DNA of 64,000 nt, from NCBI GenBank assembly GCA_963798705.1, contig CAWCTW010000005.1, positions 930,001-994,000 of the forward strand. Reading direction: 5' to 3'. Origin of the DNA: AC-56 sp963798705 (GTDB lineage: Bacteria; Actinomycetota; Thermoleophilia; Solirubrobacterales; 70-9). This document shows positions 16,590 to 26,742 of the stretch, one piece after another. A model generated the notes under the pieces. The model made no database searches, was not told the origin of the DNA, and saw only the letters and a list, made by a program, of their open reading frames with translations. The first letter of the stretch is position 1. Each line of letters opens with the position of its first letter. A program made the translations under genes and the position numbers.

Positions 16590-17339
16590 CTATTCCGCCG
16601 GGGCTATGTCAATGGAGAAATGCTCCTCGAGGCCGCGGAGGTGGCGTTGGATGCTCGCCTTTGCGAACCTCGGATCACCTGAGCGCAACGCCTCGAGCGT
16701 GTCTTGCTGGTACTTCTCGGCCGCGCGCATGCTCCCGAATTCCACCGGGTAGCGCGATCGGACCGCCGCGAGATCTCTAAAGGCGCTCCGCAGAAAGGCC
16801 TCGAGCTTGGGATTGTCGGCAAGCGAAGCAACCTGCAGGTGGAAGCGGACGTCGAGCTCGATGAACGACTCCGGATCGTGGTGATGGGTGGCAAGCTCGT
16901 CGACGAGCTGCTGAAGCGCGTCCAGGTCAGAGGGCCGCGTGCGGATCGCCGCCAGGGGGACCGTGGCCGACTCGATGGCCCGCCTCGCTTCCAGCAATGC
17001 TCTTATCTCCCGGATCTCGGGCTGGTCCAGCGAGGTCAAGAGCCGGGTCGGGATCGACAGTGACTTGACTGCCGCGCCGCCGCCCGGACCGCTGCGGATA
17101 TCCAACAGCCCCGCCCGCCGGAGGCGATTCAGGGCATCGCGAACAACGAGCCGACTGACCCCGAACCGCTGCGCCAGCTCGGTGTCCTTCGGGAGCAACG
17201 ACCCAACCGGCGCGACGCCCGCCCGCAGCCCGTCGACGAGGGCCCTGGTCACGACATCCGCGGCGCGCTCAAGCTCGACCTCGGGAAAACGCGCGGCGGA
17301 AATGCGCGGCTGCGGCGCCGGACCGGCTCGCGAACTCAC
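16590..17339 (-). CDS. GntR family regulator, FadR/FCD subfamily
   Basis: A 249-aa regulator. The N-terminal winged helix (residues about 25-95) contains LLPKDTELAQRFGVSRLVVRDALNRLRRAGL, the GntR recognition pattern. The C-terminal FCD helical domain has the metal/ligand pattern D-x3-H (ELDVRFHLQVA) and later His residues. FCD regulators bind small organic acids. It starts at GTG 17339 and lies just upstream of glyA on the same strand, divergent from the AceE-like gene, so it may control either or both. Confidence 0.88.
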   Translation of the reverse strand: MSSRAGPAPQPRISAARFPEVELERAADVVTRALVDGLRAGVAPVGSLLPKDTELAQRFGVSRLVVRDALNRLRRAGLLDIRSGPGGGAAVKSLSIPTRLLTSLDQPEIREIRALLEARRAIESATVPLAAIRTRPSDLDALQQLVDELATHHHDPESFIELDVRFHLQVASLADNPKLEAFLRSAFRDLAAVRSRYPVEFGSMRAAEKYQQDTLEALRSGDPRFAKASIQRHLRGLEEHFSIDIAPAE

Positions 17340-17436
17340 AAATGCCTCAGGGCTTGTCGATCGGTCAAGGACACGACATCCAGCTATTTATTAGATTGAT
17401 ACCACTATCGAAGCAACCGACCGCGAAAGCGCGGCT

Positions 17437-19761
17437 TTGTCGCCGACGACCACGCAAGCCGGATCCGGCGCTCCGCTCGCAGTTCTGCGGGAAATCGAGA
17501 GCCGCGTGCTGTGGCTGTCGACCGCGATCATCCATCACGCGAACAAGGTGCGCGCGAACCGCTCCGGGATCAAGACCGGGGGCCACCAGGCTTCGAGCGC
17601 CTCGATCGTCAGCATCATGACCGCACTGTGGTTCGCGTTTCTGAACCGCCAGGACCGGGTCTCCGTAAAGCCGCACGCGTCCCCGGTCCTCCACGCGATC
17701 AACTACCTCCTCGGCGGGCTACCCGCCGAGTATCTGACCAGGCTGCGGGAGCTTGGTGGGCTCCAGAGCTATCCGAGTCGAACCAAGGATCCGGATGACG
17801 TGGACTATTCGACGGGGTCGGTGGGAATCGGCGCAACAGCCACCATCTGGGGCGCGCTGACCCATCGCTACGTAGCCGGACACTTCGAGGTTCCTGTCGG
17901 CGGTCGCCACATCGCTTTGGTCGGCGACGCCGAGCTCGACGAAGGGGCGTGCTGGGAGGCATTGCTCGATCCGATGACGCGCGAACTAGGCGAGGTGCTT
18001 TGGATCGTCGATCTCAATCGCCAAAGCCTTGACAGAGTCGTGCCGCAGATCGCTGCCGATCGTTTGCGCTCGATGTTCGAAGCCGCCGGATGGCACACGA
18101 CCACGGTCAAGTACGGGCATCGGCTTCGGGCGCTTTTCGACCAGCCCGGTGGCGCGGGACTTCGCCGTCGCATCGATGCAATGTCGAACGAGGAGTTCCA
18201 GAGTCTCCTCCGGGCGAGCCCACCTGAACTGCGCCGCCGTCTTCCCGCGGGTGACCGCAAATCACGGCAGCTGATCGGGGAACTGAGCGATGAAGACCTG
18301 TCAGCGGCCATTCGCGATCTGGGTGGCCACGATCTTAACGCTCTCCTGGAGGGCCTTGAAGAAGCGGATGCGGCGAAGGATCGGCCCTCGGTGATCTTTG
18401 CCTACACGATCAAAGGGTGGCGCCTTCCGGTCGCAGGCCATCCTGCAAACCACTCCGCGCTGCTCAGCGAGGACCAGGTTCGCGAACTTGCGCGGAGCCT
18501 GGGTGCCGACCCGGCCGAGCCCTGGGCACCGTTTCCCGCGCACAACCCGGCAGCTCACTGGTGCAGTAAGCGCGCTGCGCAGCTTCAGCGGGAACCGCCG
18601 CCTCAGACCGCGCCGCCCACGGTCCCGGTCGAGTTCGGGCGCCCGCATCGCGGAAAGGAATCGACCCAGCAGGCGTTCGGGCGGTTCTTGTCGGACCTGA
18701 AGCGAGAGGCCGAGGAGGTATCGCGCCGGGTCGTAACGGTTAGCCCGGACGTTGCCAGCTCCACCAACCTCGGCGGCTGGATCAACCGGGTCGGGATCTG
18801 GTCTACCGGAGATCGCATCGATTGGTTCGCCGATGACACGGACACCCTGATCCGGTGGCGGGAGATCACGCATGGACAGCACATCGAGCTCGGGATCGCG
18901 GAAACCAACCTGGTGGGACTGCTTGCCGAGCTTGGCGTCGCATGGCAAGTCGAGGGCGAGCCGCTCTTGCCCATCGGCACGCTCTATGACCCGTTTGTCG
19001 GCCGAGTCCTCGAGCCGTGGTCCTTCGGCATCTACGGGGGCGGGCAATCCATACTCGTCGGGACACCGTCCGGAATCACCCTCGCCTCGGAAGGCGGTGC
19101 GCATCAGTCGATCGTCACACCCGCGATCGGAATGGCCCAACCCGGGTGCGTGTTCTGGGAGCCGGCCTTTGCGCAGGACTTCGAGTGGGCGTTTCTACAT
19201 GCCCTGTCGCGTCTTGGTCAAGCGGACGGGACGTCCAGCTACTTCCGGCTCTCCACGCGACCAATCGAGCAAGAGCTCTCAAACCCTCCTTCGGATGGAC
19301 CTAGCCGAGATCTTCGACGCGCCCAGGTATTGGCCGGCGGGTATCGCCTCCGCGAATCGTCGTCGTCCGGGCCGGGGGTCGCACTGGTGGGAATGGGCGC
19401 AGTCATCCCCGAGGTCGTCCGTGCCGCTGATGTCCTGGAGGCCGCTGGCATCCCGGTCGACGCAGTGTGCGCTACCAGCGCGGATCGCCTGTTTCGCGCG
19501 GCGCGGGCCGATCGAGGATTCGGTTCCCAGGGAGTCGGATTTCTCAGCGAAATACTGCCCCGGGGATGGCCGCTCGTCACCGTCCTCGACGGTCATCCCT
19601 CTGCGCTGGCATTCCTGGGCGCAACGTTGGGCGTTTCGGCGACCAGCCTTGGCGTCGCGGAGTTCGGCCAATCCGGGGATCAGCCGGACTTGTACGAGCA
19701 CTACGGGATCGATTCCGAATCGATCATTGGCGCAGCCCTCGACCTAGTGGGGGGCGCGTGA
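17437..19761 (+). CDS. Thiamine-dependent E1 enzyme, homodimeric pyruvate dehydrogenase (AceE)/transketolase-like
   Basis: A protein of about 774 aa in the AceE-type E1 family, shorter than typical AceE (about 890-920 aa). The N-terminal half contains IKTGGHQASSASIVSIMTALW, the thiamine diphosphate motif GDAELDEGACWEA...DLNRQ (a GDx(25-30)N pattern), and FAYTIKGWRLP. The C-terminal half has a pyrimidine-binding ETNLVGLLAELG region and a transketolase C-terminal domain. It probably decarboxylates a 2-oxo acid. The TTG start at 17437 has only a weak ribosome site and is uncertain. No E2 or E3 gene is attached, so it would have to use the E2 and Lpd at 26.7-29.5 kb. Some annotations of this family read transketolase. 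Confidence 0.8.
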   Translation: MSPTTTQAGSGAPLAVLREIESRVLWLSTAIIHHANKVRANRSGIKTGGHQASSASIVSIMTALWFAFLNRQDRVSVKPHASPVLHAINYLLGGLPAEYLTRLRELGGLQSYPSRTKDPDDVDYSTGSVGIGATATIWGALTHRYVAGHFEVPVGGRHIALVGDAELDEGACWEALLDPMTRELGEVLWIVDLNRQSLDRVVPQIAADRLRSMFEAAGWHTTTVKYGHRLRALFDQPGGAGLRRRIDAMSNEEFQSLLRASPPELRRRLPAGDRKSRQLIGELSDEDLSAAIRDLGGHDLNALLEGLEEADAAKDRPSVIFAYTIKGWRLPVAGHPANHSALLSEDQVRELARSLGADPAEPWAPFPAHNPAAHWCSKRAAQLQREPPPQTAPPTVPVEFGRPHRGKESTQQAFGRFLSDLKREAEEVSRRVVTVSPDVASSTNLGGWINRVGIWSTGDRIDWFADDTDTLIRWREITHGQHIELGIAETNLVGLLAELGVAWQVEGEPLLPIGTLYDPFVGRVLEPWSFGIYGGGQSILVGTPSGITLASEGGAHQSIVTPAIGMAQPGCVFWEPAFAQDFEWAFLHALSRLGQADGTSSYFRLSTRPIEQELSNPPSDGPSRDLRRAQVLAGGYRLRESSSSGPGVALVGMGAVIPEVVRAADVLEAAGIPVDAVCATSADRLFRAARADRGFGSQGVGFLSEILPRGWPLVTVLDGHPSALAFLGATLGVSATSLGVAEFGQSGDQPDLYEHYGIDSESIIGAALDLVGGA

Positions 19762-19811
19762 TGAGAGTAGCTCGGCCCCCGCATGCGCCCGCATCGAGCG
19801 AGAGCCGCCGG

Positions 19812-21335
<1,524 letters not shown>

Positions 21336-21473
21336 GGGGTCGCAACGGCGTCAGCCGGCTGAGCTCGAGGCGAGAGCAAGCGGCAGCGATCCGAGCTCGA
21401 CCCCGGCACATGCCCCCCAGCCGCGGCAGATGTACCGCTGCGCTGCATAAAGATATATTAGCAGGCCCCGTAG

Positions 21474-22181
21474 CTAGAGGATCGTTCGCATCATTCGCTC
21501 GAATGCTTCGACATGGTCCGACGCCACCCGCCTCGCCCGCTTCCTGTCGTGGTTGCGAATGGCGTGCAGAAGCTCGCGATGTTGCGCGATGTTGTCCGTG
21601 AAGTCCGGCAAGCGGGGCATCGCTAGGTGCCAGATCCGATAGGACAGATTGAAGTACCGCTCGAGCGTGTCCTGAAGGTAGGAGTTGCGCGCCGTGCTGT
21701 AGATCAATCGATGGGCATCCGCATCAAGTGCAATCAATCGGGAGGCGCTGCTCTCGGTAGCGCCCTCGATCTTGCTGATGAGGGCGGAGAATGGCCGCTC
21801 GTCCTCGGGGCGGAAGCGTTCCGCTGCCAGTTGTGCGGCAAATCCCTCGAGCTGGACGCGAACCTCCGAAATTGCTGCGAGGTCCGTGATCTCCACCTCC
21901 GAAACGAACGTGCCTCGGCGCGGATAGATATCGACGAGCGACTCGAGCTCCAGTCGCTTGATTGCTTCTCGGACCGGCGTTCGACCCACCTTGAGGTCAT
22001 TCATGAGCTCGTCCTCGTCGATCGGGGTGCCAGGTTGAAGCTCCAGCGAGACGATGCGATCGCGGATCCTCATGTAGGCACGCTCGCTCAGCGACTCTCG
22101 GTCCGCCATCGATGCCGCGGGCGATCGATCACGGGCGGGCGCACGTTGCGAGGCTCGAGTTTTACGCTTGGTGGACGCCAT
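21474..22181 (-). CDS. GntR family regulator, FadR/FCD subfamily
   Basis: A 235-aa regulator beginning MASTKRKTRASQR. The winged helix has PGTPIDEDELMNDLKVGRTPVREAIKRLELESLVDIYPRRGTFVSEV. The FCD domain follows, with D-x3-H (DADAHRLIY) and later His ligands (QHRELLHAIRNHD). The basic, low-complexity first 25 residues are unusual, and an internal start at 22109 is possible. It follows the end of gcvPB by 44 bp on the same strand and precedes malic enzyme. It probably regulates the glycine cleavage operon or malic enzyme. Confidence 0.88.
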   Translation of the reverse strand: MASTKRKTRASQRAPARDRSPAASMADRESLSERAYMRIRDRIVSLELQPGTPIDEDELMNDLKVGRTPVREAIKRLELESLVDIYPRRGTFVSEVEITDLAAISEVRVQLEGFAAQLAAERFRPEDERPFSALISKIEGATESSASRLIALDADAHRLIYSTARNSYLQDTLERYFNLSYRIWHLAMPRLPDFTDNIAQHRELLHAIRNHDRKRARRVASDHVEAFERMMRTIL

Positions 22182-22225
22182 GACAGCTGTGCCAACCGGC
22201 CTGAGACAGGTGGAGGATCGTATCT

Positions 22226-23810
22226 CTACCGCCGGGCTCGCTCGCCGCGCGGCCTTGACTCGTTCGGTTGCCGCACGACGGGCCGGCGGCTTGCGCTCGC
22301 CTCGTCGAGCCGCCGCACCGGCGTCGTATAGGGCGCCCCCCGCGCGATCTGCGGATCGCGCTCGGCCTCCGCGAGGATCTGCTCGAACGCATCGGCGAGC
22401 GCATCGAGGGCCTCCTTGCGTCTCGGTCTCGGTCGGCTCGACCATCAGCGCCTCGTCGACCAGCAGCGGGAAGTAGATCGTCGGCGGGTGGAAGCCGAAG
22501 TCCAGCAGGCGCTTGGCGACGTCGAGGGTCTTCACCCCGAGGTCGCGCTTCGGCGGGCGCGCCGGAGAGGACGAACTCGTGCATGCAGGTGCGGTCGAAC
22601 GCGAGCGGCAGGTACTGGCCGGCCAGCCCCTCCCTGAGCCTCGCGAGCAGGTAGTTGGCGTTCAGCACGGCGACCTCCGAGGCCTCCGTGAGCCCGTCCG
22701 CTCCGAGGCTGCGGATGTACGCGTAGGAGCGGACGAAGACGCCGAAGTTGCCCGGCGAAGCCGCGCAGGCGCCCGATGGACTCGGGCTCGGAGTAATCGA
22801 AGTCGAACGCCGGAGTCGCGCCGTTCCGACCGCCGGTTCGCATGATGCGCGGAACCGGCAGGTAGGGCTCGATGCGGTCGAGACCGCGATCGGTCCGGCG
22901 CCCGGCCCGCCGCCGCCGTGGGGCTGGGAGAAGGACTTGTGGAGGTTGACGTGGACGATGTCGAACCCCATGTCACCGGGCCGGCTGCGGCCCATGATCG
23001 CGTTCAGGTTCGCGCCGTCGTAGTACAGCGTCGCGCCGCTTGAGTGGACGAACTCGGCGATCTCGCGGATGTTCTCGTCGAACACGCCCAGCGTGTTCGG
23101 GTTGGTGAGCATGAGGCACGGCGACGTCATCGTCGACCTTCGAGCGCAGGTCGTCCACGTCCACGCCGCCGCGCTCGTCGGTCGGCGACCTTCACGACCT
23201 CGTAGCCGGCCATCGTCACCGACGCGGGGTTGGTCCCGTGCGACGTGTCGGGCGTGAGGACCCGGGTGCGCTCCTGGCCCCGGTCCGTGTGGTAGGCGCG
23301 CGTCAGCAGCAGGCCCGCGAGCTCGCCGTGCGACCCCGCCGAGGGCTGCAGGCTCACGTGCGGCAGGCCGCAGATCTCGGCGAGCGATCGCTCGAGCCGC
23401 CACATCAGCTCGAGCGCACCCTGCGCGCGCTTGGGCGATTGAGCCGGGTGAAGGCGCGCGTGGCCGGGCAGCGCCGCGACCCTCTCGTTCAGGCGCGGGT
23501 TGTGCTTCATCGTGCACGAGCCGAGCGGGTAGGGCCCCGTGTCGAGATCGAAGTTCCGCCTCGAGATGCGGTTGTAGTGCCGCACGATCTCGGGCTCGGA
23601 GACCTCGGGCAGCTCGCGGCACGCGCTCGCGGCGCAGCCGCTCGCGGGATCAGCTCATCGAGCGGCGCTCCGGGACGTCACAGGCCGGAACGGTGCCGGC
23701 GCGGCGGCCCTCGACCGTGCGCTCGAAGATCGTGATGGCGCTCTCCCGCTGCTGCGCGGTGGGGGTGTCGGCGCTGGCGGGGGGCGGCGAGGGAGGTGCG
23801 AGTGGCTCAT
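22226..23810 (-). pseudogene. gcvPB: Glycine dehydrogenase (decarboxylating) subunit 2, with about ten frame breaks
   Basis: Conceptual translation across all three minus-strand frames gives a nearly complete GcvPB (P-protein beta subunit, PLP-dependent glycine decarboxylation). Segments in order are MSHSHL, ESAITIFERTVEGRRAG, PLDELIP, ELPEVSEPEIVRHYNRIS, GPYPLGSCTMKHNPRLNE, GSHGELAGLLLTRAYH, NTLGVFDENIREIAEF, the PLP-lysine region HVNLHKSFSQPHGGGGPG, EPYLPVPRI, NFGVFVRSYAYIR, KRDLGVKTLDVAKRLLDFG and KEALDALADAFEQILAE. The frame changes near 23790, 23672, 23648, 23615, 23190, 23125, 22885, 22752, 22562 and 22420. Most are single-base gains or losses in G/C-rich runs, and the residues in between stay well conserved. 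Sequence error is therefore as likely as true decay. The start ATG overlaps the gcvPA stop by 4 bp. Confidence 0.85.
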
Positions 23811-25198
23811 GCCGGCACCTCTTCCCTTGCGGGCTCGCCCCTGCTCGCCCTCACCGCTCGCGCCAACGAATCCGCCAGCCGATCGATGTCCGCCTTCGAC
23901 CGCCGCTCCGTGATCGCGACGAGCAGTCCGTCCTCGTGCTCGGGGTACTCGCGCGCGAGCGGGTAGCCGGCGGCGATCCCGTCCTCGGCGACGCGGTCGA
24001 GCACTTCGGCGACCGGCGCCTCGAGCCGCACCGCGAACTCCCGCACGACGGGCGCGTCGTGCAGGAGCTCGACGCCGTCCGCCGCCGCCAGGCGCTCGCG
24101 CGCGTAGGCGGTGCGCCGGGCCATCAGCTCGCCGAGCTCGACGATGCCCCGCTTGCCCAGCCACGCCAGGTAGACGGCGCCCCCCAGGGCGTTCAGCGCC
24201 TGTGAGGTGCAGATGTTGTGGGTCGCCTTCTCGCGGCGGATGTGCTGCTCGCGCGTCTGCAGGGCGAGGACGAAGCCGCGGCGCCCGTCGACATCCGTGG
24301 TCTCGCCCGCGATCCGGCCCGGCATCCGGCGCAGGTGCTCGGAGGTGGCGGCGAAGAACCCGAACGAAGGGCCGCCGAAGTCGAGGCTGCCACCGAGGGG
24401 CTGCCCCTCGCCGAGCGCGATGTCGACGCCGCACTCGCCCGGAGCCCGCAGGACGCCGAGCGTCAGCGGATCGACCGTGGCGACGGTCAGGCGCCCCGGC
24501 CTCCTTCGCCATGCGCCGCCAGCGCCTGCAGATCCTCCACGGCGCCGAGGAAGTTGGGGTTCTGCACGAAGACGGCCGCGGTCTCGGAGTCGACGGCGCC
24601 GGCGAGCTCGCCCGCGTCGGTGACGCCGCCGGCCAGCCCCACCTCGACGATCTCGGCGCCGAAGCCCGCGGCGTAGGTGCGAAGCGTCTCGCGGCTGTGC
24701 GGGTGAAGGCCGCGCGAGACGACCAGCCGGCGCCGCCCCTTGGTCGCCCCGATCGCCAGGTAGGCGGCGGACGCGACCGAGGAGGGGCCCTCGTACAGGG
24801 AGGCGTTCGCGACGGGCAGCCCGGTCAGCTCGCGAGATCGCGGTCTGGAACTCGAACATCACCTGCAGGCCGCCCTGGGAGACCTCGGGCTGGTAGGGGG
24901 TGTAGGGCGTCAGGAACTCGGAGCGCTGCGTGATCGCGTCCACGATCGCCGGGACGTAGTGGTCGTACATGCCGGCGCCCAAAAAGCACAACTCGGAGTC
25001 GGCGTGCGCGTTGCGCTCGGCCAGGGAGGCCAGGTCGTCGAAGCACTCGGTCTCGGTGAGCCCGGCTGGAAGGTCCAGATCGCGGTCGAGCCGTACCTCT
25101 GGCGGAATCTGCTCGAAGAGCTCATCGACCGACGCGGCGCCGATGGCGTCGAGCATCGCCTGCCGGTCGGCGTCGGTGGCTGACGTGTATCTGGTCAC
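23807..25198 (-). pseudogene. gcvPA: Glycine dehydrogenase (decarboxylating) subunit 1, three +1 frame breaks
   Basis: The outer parts are in one frame: MTRYTSATDADRQAMLDAIG to FEFQTAIS, then LTVATVDPLTLGVL to the end. The central stretch (ELTGLPVANASLYEGPSSVAS through VQNPNFLGAVEDLQALAA, then MAKEAGA) lies in the other two frames. Three apparent single-base insertions, near 24830, 24518 and 24492, sum to +3 and restore the frame. The product is the GcvPA half of the split P-protein. It starts at GTG 25198, overlapping the gcvH stop (GTGA), and ends on the gcvPB start (ATGA). As with gcvPB, the pure-indel damage in conserved sequence argues for sequencing or assembly error, though a pseudogene cannot be excluded. 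Confidence 0.87.
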
Positions 25199-25587
25199 GA
25201 TCCCTCAAGCAACTTCCGGTACGCCTTGGCATCTAGCAACCCATCTGCGTCAGCGAGATCAGCGCACATAACCCGGACCAACCAACCTTCTCCGTAAGGG
25301 TCCTCGTTGATCAGCTCGGGGCTGTCCGCGAGGTTCTCGTTGACCGCGAGGATCTCGCCCGACAGCGGCGCGTACACGTCCGACACCGCCTTCACGGACT
25401 CGACCTCGGCGTAGGCCTGGTCCTTGGTCACGTCCGAGCCGACTTCTGGCGGCTCGTAGAAGACGACCTCGCCGAGCGCATCCTGGGCGTACCAGGTGAT
25501 GCCGAAGGTGGCCTCTTCGCCGTCCACGCGCGCCCAGTCGTGCTCCGGGTGGTAGCGCAGATCCTCGGGATAGCTCTCCTCTGCCAT
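25195..25587 (-). CDS. gcvH: Glycine cleavage system H protein
   Basis: A 130-aa lipoyl carrier. K66 in EVESVKAVSDVYAPLSG is the lipoylation site. The sequence opens with the typical YPEDLRYHPEHDWARVDG and ends with an EDPYGEGWLVRV block. It shuttles the aminomethyl group from P-protein to T-protein and is reoxidised by lipoamide dehydrogenase. ATG 25587 leaves 7 bp after gcvT; the stop overlaps the gcvPA start. In contrast to gcvPA and gcvPB, its frame is intact. Confidence 0.95.
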   Translation of the reverse strand: MAEESYPEDLRYHPEHDWARVDGEEATFGITWYAQDALGEVVFYEPPEVGSDVTKDQAYAEVESVKAVSDVYAPLSGEILAVNENLADSPELINEDPYGEGWLVRVMCADLADADGLLDAKAYRKLLEGS

Positions 25588-25594
25588 GGGCGGT

Positions 25595-26668
25595 CTACGT
25601 CTCCTTTCGGTACAGGGGTTTCGATTCGATTCGCGCCCCGCGGAGCTTGCCGCGGATGTCAATCTGGACCTCCGTGCCGGGCTCGGCGAGCTCCGCTGCC
25701 ACGTACGCCATCCCGATCCCGGCGTCGAGGCACGGCGACAAGGTCCCGCTCGTCGTGACTCCGACCTCGTCTTCATCCCTCAACACCGGGTTGCCCTGGC
25801 GCGGGATGCCGGGGCCGGTGAGGGCGAACGGTGCGAGCTTCTGCTCGGTGCCGGCCTCGCGCGCCGATGCGACCGCTTCGGCGCCGACGAAGCCCGTCTC
25901 CTCCTTGCAGCACCAGCCGAGCCCGGCCTCGATCGGATTGCGCGTGGAGTCCATGTCGTTGCCATAGAGGTGGAAGCACACCTCGAGCCGCAGCGTGTCG
26001 CGTGCCCCAAGCCCGGCGGGCACGGCTCCGGCGTCCAGGAGCGCGGCCCAAACGGCCGGCGCGCCCTCCGGCGGGAGCAGGAGCTCGACGCCGTCCTCGC
26101 CCGTGTATCCGGTGCCGCACACCAGGGAATCGCTACCGGCGACCTCGACCCGAGCCGTCCGCATCCGCTTCGGGAGCTCGGCCGAGGCGAGGCCGGCGAC
26201 GATGCCGCGCGCGTCGGGGCCCTGGACCGCCAGCATCGCGTAGCGCTCGATCGCGTCGCCCACGTCGGCGTCAAACCCGCCGGCGTGCTCGGCGAACCAC
26301 TCGAAGTCGCGCTCGTGATTGGCCGCGTTCGTCACCGTCAGGTAGCGGTCGACATCGAGGCGGTACGTAAAGAGGTCGTCCAAGATGCCGCCATCATCGC
26401 GGCACAGCACCGAATACTGGGCGCCGCCCACGTCGAGCTTGGAGACGTCGTTGGAGAGGAGGCGCTGCAGCAGGTCCAGCGCCTGCGGCCCGGACGTCTC
26501 GATCTCGCCCATGTGCGAGACGTCGAAGACGCCGCACGAGGTGCGCACGGCCACGTGCTCGGGCCGAACGCCCTCATAGGAGACGGGCATCTCCCAGCCC
26601 GCGAACGGGACGAGCTTCGCCCCCGCCGCCTGGTGAGCTTGGAAGAGCGGGGTGCGCCGTGAACTCAT
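25595..26668 (-). CDS. gcvT: Glycine cleavage system aminomethyltransferase (T protein)
   Basis: A 357-aa folate-dependent enzyme transferring the methylene unit from aminomethyl-H-protein to THF and releasing ammonia. Landmarks are LFQAHQAAGAKLVPFAGWEMPV near the N-terminus, GVFDVSHMGEIE, the catalytic-region ALQGPDA-like segment (AVQGPDARG) and GYTGEDGVELLLP. It is the first gene of the gcvT-gcvH-gcvPA-gcvPB order. The 74 bp to lpd contains an AT-rich palindrome and is too short for a glycine riboswitch. Confidence 0.94.
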   Translation of the reverse strand: MSSRRTPLFQAHQAAGAKLVPFAGWEMPVSYEGVRPEHVAVRTSCGVFDVSHMGEIETSGPQALDLLQRLLSNDVSKLDVGGAQYSVLCRDDGGILDDLFTYRLDVDRYLTVTNAANHERDFEWFAEHAGGFDADVGDAIERYAMLAVQGPDARGIVAGLASAELPKRMRTARVEVAGSDSLVCGTGYTGEDGVELLLPPEGAPAVWAALLDAGAVPAGLGARDTLRLEVCFHLYGNDMDSTRNPIEAGLGWCCKEETGFVGAEAVASAREAGTEQKLAPFALTGPGIPRQGNPVLRDEDEVGVTTSGTLSPCLDAGIGMAYVAAELAEPGTEVQIDIRGKLRGARIESKPLYRKET

Positions 26669-26698
26669 CCGGCACGAGACAGGTCTGTTTACGTCCTT

Positions 26699-26721
26699 AC
26701 TGATATATGAGTTGTATCAAC
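26699..26721. promoter_or_regulatory. AT-rich palindromic motif upstream of gcvT
   Basis: ACTGATATATGA (26699-26710) shares its first 10 bases with the motif before glyA, and TTGTATCAA (26712-26720) follows immediately as an imperfect dyad. The pair lies 31-53 nt upstream of the gcvT start, where operator and promoter elements would be expected. It is a candidate binding site for one of the GntR/FCD regulators, shared with glyA. Confidence 0.5.
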
Positions 26722-26742
26722 AAGCGCGGGTGGGTCCAGGCA

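Noticed and set aside
22181..22535. Upstream extension of the GntR gene to 22535
   Set aside because: The extra 118 codons translate as the C-terminus of GcvPB (KTLDVAKRLLDFG) in a broken frame, not as part of the regulator.
26669..26742. Possible glycine riboswitch before gcvT
   Set aside because: Only 74 bp lie between lpd and gcvT, too short for a tandem glycine aptamer, and no conserved aptamer core is visible.
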